Of a stretch of 64,000 nucleotides of DNA, positions 63,492 through 64,000 are shown piece after piece; the stretch's first letter is position 1, and each line of letters opens with the position of its first letter. Made by a program: the position numbers and the translations under genes. The notes under the pieces are model-generated. The model ran no database searches, was not told where the DNA came from, and worked only from the letters and a program-made list of their open reading frames with translations. Source of the DNA: Lycocorax pyrrhopterus obiensis. Taxonomy: Eukaryota > Chordata > Aves > Passeriformes > Paradisaeidae. The stretch is from contig JACSVZ010000016.1 in the NCBI GenBank assembly GCA_014706295.1, forward strand, positions 830,168 to 894,167, in the 5' to 3' direction.

Positions 63492-64000
63492 GTGAGTATA
63501 CACTTTTCTCTACATTTGAAATCTTCACTTTTATAAAGGTTGAAGTAAACAGAGAGTTGGTTGTGAGGATAAAGCACAAGCTTGAGAGAAGTGCATGTTA
63601 GTGTGACTGTTCCAGGCCTCCTGTGTTTTCATATGCTGAGAAATGGTGTAAAAAAACTGCAAAACACTTTATCTAAAAAATATTTCTTTCTATGTATAGA
63701 GATTTAACTTTGCCGTGAAAAGCAAAACAACCTCTTTGCTACTTTTATGCTTCTGACTGTTGTGAGATTTCAGCAGCATGTATTGGTTTTGGTCATAATT
63801 GACCATATTGTGCATTCCAGTTGTGTACTGTCTCACACCATATTGTGTATTCCAGTTGTGTACTTTCTTACAATGAGCTGAATTTATTGTGCAAAAAGCC
63901 TTTGCCTACTGCAGTTGAAGACAGCAAGCGGCATGGACATGTTTTGGTCCTGCTGGGAAATAGGAGTGGCTAATGCACATGGGAACATGGCTTTGCTTGG
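63492..64000 (+). other. STAG1: STAG1 intron 2 (start)
   Basis: Begins with GTGAGT and continues beyond the window. It contains a 35-bp tandem duplication at 63802-63871. Confidence 0.8.
63802..63871 (+). repeat. 35-bp tandem duplication, near perfect
   Basis: Two copies, starting ACCATATTGTGCATTCCAG at 63802 and ACCATATTGTGTATTCCAG at 63837, with a few substitutions. Confidence 0.9.

Noticed and set aside
1..64000. CRISPR arrays, bacterial operons, ribosome-binding sites, phage attachment sites
   Set aside because: The window is vertebrate nuclear DNA; no regularly spaced repeat-spacer array or prokaryotic gene order is present.

Overview
The window is vertebrate nuclear DNA, almost certainly from a bird. 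It has spliced genes with short GT-AG introns in the left quarter, two CpG-island promoters, CR1 LINE fragments, and a solo LTR of a type familiar from avian ERVL elements. I recognise four named genes and one unnamed gene. The species is not determined; a songbird is possible but not shown.

Layout, left to right. Positions 379-3348 (minus) hold AIRE, the thymic autoimmune regulator. I could thread 12 coding exons with consistent phases (1593 nt, 530 codons plus stop). Positions 6.3-10.6 kb (minus) hold an unnamed gene with a 282-codon single-exon reading frame, a long 3' UTR and a CpG-island first exon. It may be a domesticated transposon-linked gene. Positions 11245-15168 (plus) hold SCLY, selenocysteine lyase, in 12 exons (427 aa). 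It lies head-to-head with the unnamed gene across a promoter that carries a 41-bp tandem array of CCAAT boxes. Positions 17043-18272 (minus) hold SLC35G2, a ten-TM drug/metabolite-transporter family protein in one coding exon, tail-to-tail with SCLY. Positions 23.0-24.8 kb are a large CpG island, probably shared by SLC35G2 (leftward) and STAG1 (rightward). From about 24 kb to the end is the 5' end of STAG1, a cohesin subunit. It has a non-coding exon 1 in the island, a roughly 39 kb first intron, and exon 2 (63357-63491) with the start codon. The rest of STAG1 lies beyond the window.

The genes do not form a pathway: thymic tolerance (AIRE), selenium recycling (SCLY), membrane transport (SLC35G2) and cohesin (STAG1). 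They share only dense packing and paired promoters. In human, AIRE (21q22.3), SCLY (2q37.3) and SLC35G2/STAG1 (3q22.3) lie on three chromosomes, so the window joins three human synteny blocks.

Points most worth a second look: AIRE keeps an intact first PHD finger and C-terminus, but its SAND region and second PHD finger look eroded; the unnamed 282-aa gene may be of transposon origin and has an alternative acceptor that would add an Arg-rich N-terminus in frame; the CCAAT array; repeated TCGCGA palindromes in the SLC35G2/STAG1 island; and short upstream ORFs in the STAG1 leader.
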